From: Caulobacterales bacterium
Lineage (GTDB): Bacteria; Pseudomonadota; Alphaproteobacteria; Caulobacterales; Caulobacteraceae
DNA length: 64,000 nucleotides
Assembly: GCA_019510435.1 (NCBI GenBank)
Contig: JAEKKJ010000016.1
Location: forward strand, 62,001 to 126,000
Direction: 5' to 3'
Shown here: positions 61,473-64,000 of the stretch, one piece after another
How positions within the stretch are numbered: the first letter of the stretch is position 1
How the letters are laid out: the number at the start of each line of letters is the position of its first letter
Made by a program: the position numbers and the translations under genes
Notes under the pieces: generated by a model
What the model saw: the letters and a program-made list of their open reading frames with translations, nothing else
Database searches by the model: none
What the model was told of the DNA's origin: nothing

Positions 61473-62627
61473 ATGAGCGCGATCAAACCCCAGCCGGACG
61501 CGGCGCTCGCCGCCCGCCTTGACCCGATCGTGCAGAGCGCGCTGGACGAGGAGCGGGTGGTGGGCGCGGTCGTGCTCGTCGCGCGCAAGGGCCAGCTGGC
61601 CTACGCCAAGGCCGCCGGCCAGGCCGACCGCGAGGCCGGCCGCGCCATGACCCTGGACACCATCTTTCGCGCCTCGTCCCTGACCAAGCCGATCGTCACC
61701 GCGGCCGTCCTCAGCCTGATGGAGGACGGGATCATCAGCCTCGATGCGCCCGTGACCCGCTACCTGCCGACCTTCAAGCCCCAGTGGCAGGGCGAGACGC
61801 CCTCGATCACCCTGCGCCAGCTGCTGACCCACACGGCGGGCCTCTCCTACGGCTTCATGCAGCCGAGCGACGGGCCGTACCTGAAGCTGCGCGTCTCCGA
61901 CGGCATGGACCAGCCGGGCCTGGCGTTCCCCGAGCAGCTGAGCCGCGTCGCCGAGGCGGGCCTGTTCTTCCCGCCGGGCGCGGCCTGGCTCTATTCGGTC
62001 GGGATGGATGTGCTGGGCGCGGCCGTGGAGACGGCCACCGGCAAGATGCTGCCCCAGGTGGTCTCCGAGCGGGTCACCGCCAAGCTCGGCCTCAGCGACA
62101 CCGGCTTCTCGGTCGGCGACCGCGGCCGGCTCGCGGCGCCCTATGCCGACGGCCCGCCACCGGTGCGGATGGGCGACACCCACGTCGTGCCGTTCGCCGA
62201 GCTCTCGGGCCTGCGTTTCGCCCCCGACCGCATCTTCGACCAGAGCTCGTTCCCCTCCGGCGGCGCCGGCATGGCCATGAGCGCGCCCGATTTCCTCAAG
62301 TTCCTGGAGGCGATCCGCACCGGCGGCGGCCCGCTGGTCAGCCCGGCCACCGCGCGCGAGATGATGACCAACCAGACCGGCGACAAGGCCATCGTCACCA
62401 GCGGTCCCGGCTGGGGCTTCGGCTATGGCGGCGCGGTGATGCTGGACCCGGCGGCGGCCGCCTCGGCCCTGCCCGTCGGCGCCTGGATGTGGGGCGGGGT
62501 CTACGGCCACAGCTGGTTCGTCGATCCCAAGGGCCAGACCAGCTTCGTGCTGATGACCAACACCTCCACCGAGGGCATGAGCGGTCGGCTGTCGCAGGAA
62601 CTGATCGCGGCCGCCGCCACCGCTTGA
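61473..62627 (+). CDS. Serine hydrolase (class C beta-lactamase-related)
   Basis: 384 residues, no signal peptide. S69-L-T-K72 (RASSLTKPIV) is the SxxK nucleophile motif. A YSVGMD block is at the YxN position and YGHSWFVDPKG at the KTG position (His-rich variant). Resembles esterase EstB-type members; antibiotic hydrolysis is not implied. Cytosolic by appearance. Confidence 0.9.
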   Translation: MSAIKPQPDAALAARLDPIVQSALDEERVVGAVVLVARKGQLAYAKAAGQADREAGRAMTLDTIFRASSLTKPIVTAAVLSLMEDGIISLDAPVTRYLPTFKPQWQGETPSITLRQLLTHTAGLSYGFMQPSDGPYLKLRVSDGMDQPGLAFPEQLSRVAEAGLFFPPGAAWLYSVGMDVLGAAVETATGKMLPQVVSERVTAKLGLSDTGFSVGDRGRLAAPYADGPPPVRMGDTHVVPFAELSGLRFAPDRIFDQSSFPSGGAGMAMSAPDFLKFLEAIRTGGGPLVSPATAREMMTNQTGDKAIVTSGPGWGFGYGGAVMLDPAAAASALPVGAWMWGGVYGHSWFVDPKGQTSFVLMTNTSTEGMSGRLSQELIAAAATA

Positions 62628-62690
62628 CGCATCGCGCTTGAAGCCTCCAGGGGCGCGGTGGAATAGTCCGCCGCTTTCGGGGAGAGGCTC

Positions 62691-64000
62691 ATGTCCAAGT
62701 TCACCGCGGCGCTGGCCGTGTCTTTGGCCGCCGCATCGCTGGCCACCGCCGCCCGCGCGCAGGCGCCCAAGACCGCGCCCGACACCGGCGAGGCGGGCTT
62801 CCGCGCCCTCTACAAGGAGCTGGTGGAGACCAATACGACCTTCTCGGCCGGCAACTGCACGACCGCCGCCGAACAGGTCGCCGCCCGCCTCAAGGCCGCC
62901 GGATTCGCCGACAGCGACCTGACGCTGTTCACCCCGCCCGACCATCCGAAGGACGGCGGCCTGGTTGCTGTCTATGCGGGCAAGGACCCCAAGGCCAAGG
63001 CGGTCCTGCTGCTGGCCCACATCGACGTCGTGGAGGCCAAGCGCGAGGACTGGGTGCGCGACCCCTTCAAGCTGGTGGAGGAGGACGGCTATTTCTACGC
63101 CCGCGGCTCGTCCGACGACAAAGCCCAGGCCGCCATCTGGGCCGACCTGCTGATCCGCCTGAAGAAGGAAGGCTACAAGCCACGCCGCACGATCAAGATG
63201 GCGCTGACCTGCGGCGAGGAAGGCGGCGGCCAGGTCAACGGCGCCATGTGGCTGTCGCAGAACAAGAAGGACCTGATCGACGCCGGGATCGCCCTCAACG
63301 AAGGCGCGGGCGGCGAGCTGGACGCCGCGGGCAAGCCGGTCTCCCACACCATCCTGGCGGCCGAGAAGACTTCGCAGGGCTATCGCCTCGAGGTGACCAA
63401 CCCCGGCGGACACTCCTCGCGCCCGGTCCCCGACAACGCCATCTACCGCCTCGCCCACGCCCTCACCGCCATCGAGGGCTATGAGTTCCCGGTCCAGCTG
63501 AACGACGCCAACAAGGGCTACTTCAGCGCCATGTCCAAGATCGTGGGCGGCGAGACCGGCGCGGCCATGGCCGCCATCCTCGCCAACCCGCAGGACAAGG
63601 CGGCTGACGCCCTGCTCAGCAAGGACCCCAACTACCACGCCACCCTGCGCTCCACCTGCGTCGCCACTATGCTCGACGCCGGCCATGCGCCCAACGCCCT
63701 GCCCCAGCGGGCGCGCGCCACGATCAACTGCCGCATCTTTCCCGGGACCAGCCCCGAGGCGGTGCGCGGGACTCTGGAGAAGCTGGTCAATGACCCCAAG
63801 GTGGCGGTCACCATGAACGACGTGCGCCACGCTCCGGTCTCCCCGACGCCGCCGCTCTCCAAGGCCGTGCTGGATCCGATCCAGAAGGTCTCCCAGGCCA
63901 TGTGGCCCGGCGTGCCGGTCGTGCCGATCCTGCAGGCGGGCGCGACGGACGCGGTGTTCACCAACGCCGTCGGCATCCCGACCTACGGTGTCTCCGGCAT
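62691..64000 (+). CDS. M20-family metallopeptidase, partial (C-terminus beyond window edge)
   Basis: 436 codons visible from ATG 62691; signal peptide ends near TAARAQA. M20 metal-binding residues: LLAHIDVVEAKREDW (His and Asp), RGSSDDKAQAA (bridging Asp), CGEEGGG (catalytic Glu pair) and GGHSSRPVPDNAIYRLAHAL. The protein is truncated by the right edge before the final His. Related to periplasmic peptidases with an M20 core; substrate unknown. Confidence 0.9.
   Translation, partial: MSKFTAALAVSLAAASLATAARAQAPKTAPDTGEAGFRALYKELVETNTTFSAGNCTTAAEQVAARLKAAGFADSDLTLFTPPDHPKDGGLVAVYAGKDPKAKAVLLLAHIDVVEAKREDWVRDPFKLVEEDGYFYARGSSDDKAQAAIWADLLIRLKKEGYKPRRTIKMALTCGEEGGGQVNGAMWLSQNKKDLIDAGIALNEGAGGELDAAGKPVSHTILAAEKTSQGYRLEVTNPGGHSSRPVPDNAIYRLAHALTAIEGYEFPVQLNDANKGYFSAMSKIVGGETGAAMAAILANPQDKAADALLSKDPNYHATLRSTCVATMLDAGHAPNALPQRARATINCRIFPGTSPEAVRGTLEKLVNDPKVAVTMNDVRHAPVSPTPPLSKAVLDPIQKVSQAMWPGVPVVPILQAGATDAVFTNAVGIPTYGVSG

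Noticed and set aside
61473..62627. Functional beta-lactamase
   Set aside because: SxxK is present but no signal peptide and the KTG position is a His-type variant as in esterases; calling it a resistance gene is unsupported.
61449..63830. A 793-codon open frame on the minus strand over the serine hydrolase and M20 genes
   Set aside because: Same reason: antisense of two genes with clear catalytic motifs, low-complexity translation.

Overview
The window is a contiguous, gene-dense, very GC-rich piece of chromosome. I read it as an alphaproteobacterium of the Caulobacterales, most likely a Caulobacter/Phenylobacterium relative. The reasons are the conserved alphaproteobacterial blocks (DUF4170 beside cysQ and lipid A genes; DUF1285-NUDIX-DUF6111-CCA; fused-style petABC; petP/petR-like regulators), an HWE-family kinase, an UrcA-family protein, a PEPxxWA-CTERM protein, and clustered GANTC sites in a palindromic repeat. 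No rRNA, tRNA, CRISPR, phage or transposase gene was seen. The species assignment is inference.

Layout. 1-5300: a minus-strand operon with a YtrA-type GntR repressor, an ABC-2 transporter, two DUF2306-type membrane proteins and a secreted protein, driven from a promoter that overlaps a clear palindromic operator. 5400-8230: single genes (MmcQ/YjbR, antitoxin-like orphan, UbiD decarboxylase, MAPEG protein) and a palindromic repeat. 8260-18830: an envelope block (pmbA, cysQ-like, DUF4170, MsbA-like exporter, DUF374 acyltransferase, zinc transporter, waaA, lpxK), interrupted by an S41-like protease and a dual-specificity phosphatase. 18830-25000: APH-like kinase, SRPBCC protein, purD, HWE kinase, aldehyde dehydrogenase. 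25100-26350: a 26-residue membrane peptide gene, a pteridine-reductase-like SDR and folB. 26460-31900: ilvE, a MarR/OmpR/histidine-kinase trio resembling petP-petR plus a sensor, DUF2147 and proC. 31950-43990: ybjN-like, ubiK, lgt, midA-like, pgeF, an avidin-family gene, prs, a lipoprotein, rplY, pth, ychF, two dienelactone hydrolases. 44000-49200: petABC flanked by a retropepsin-like protein, trmL and hemF. 49300-54780: PEP-CTERM protein, the GATase-CCA-DUF6111-NUDIX-DUF1285 operon, GNAT and UrcA proteins. 55000-64000: MFS exporter, SDR, two GNATs, enoyl-CoA hydratase, MBL hydrolase, trxC, a class C beta-lactamase-like hydrolase and a partial M20 peptidase.

Most genes are housekeeping. The less ordinary items are the operator-controlled GntR/ABC/DUF2306 operon, the cytosolic avidin-like gene, the 26-residue peptide gene with a strong ribosome binding site, a pair of palindromes that exactly fills a convergent gap and abuts both stop codons, and a family of small palindromes that place the Shine-Dalgarno sequence of a downstream gene inside a hairpin arm. 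All functional calls are from reading translated sequence and motifs; no database search was run.
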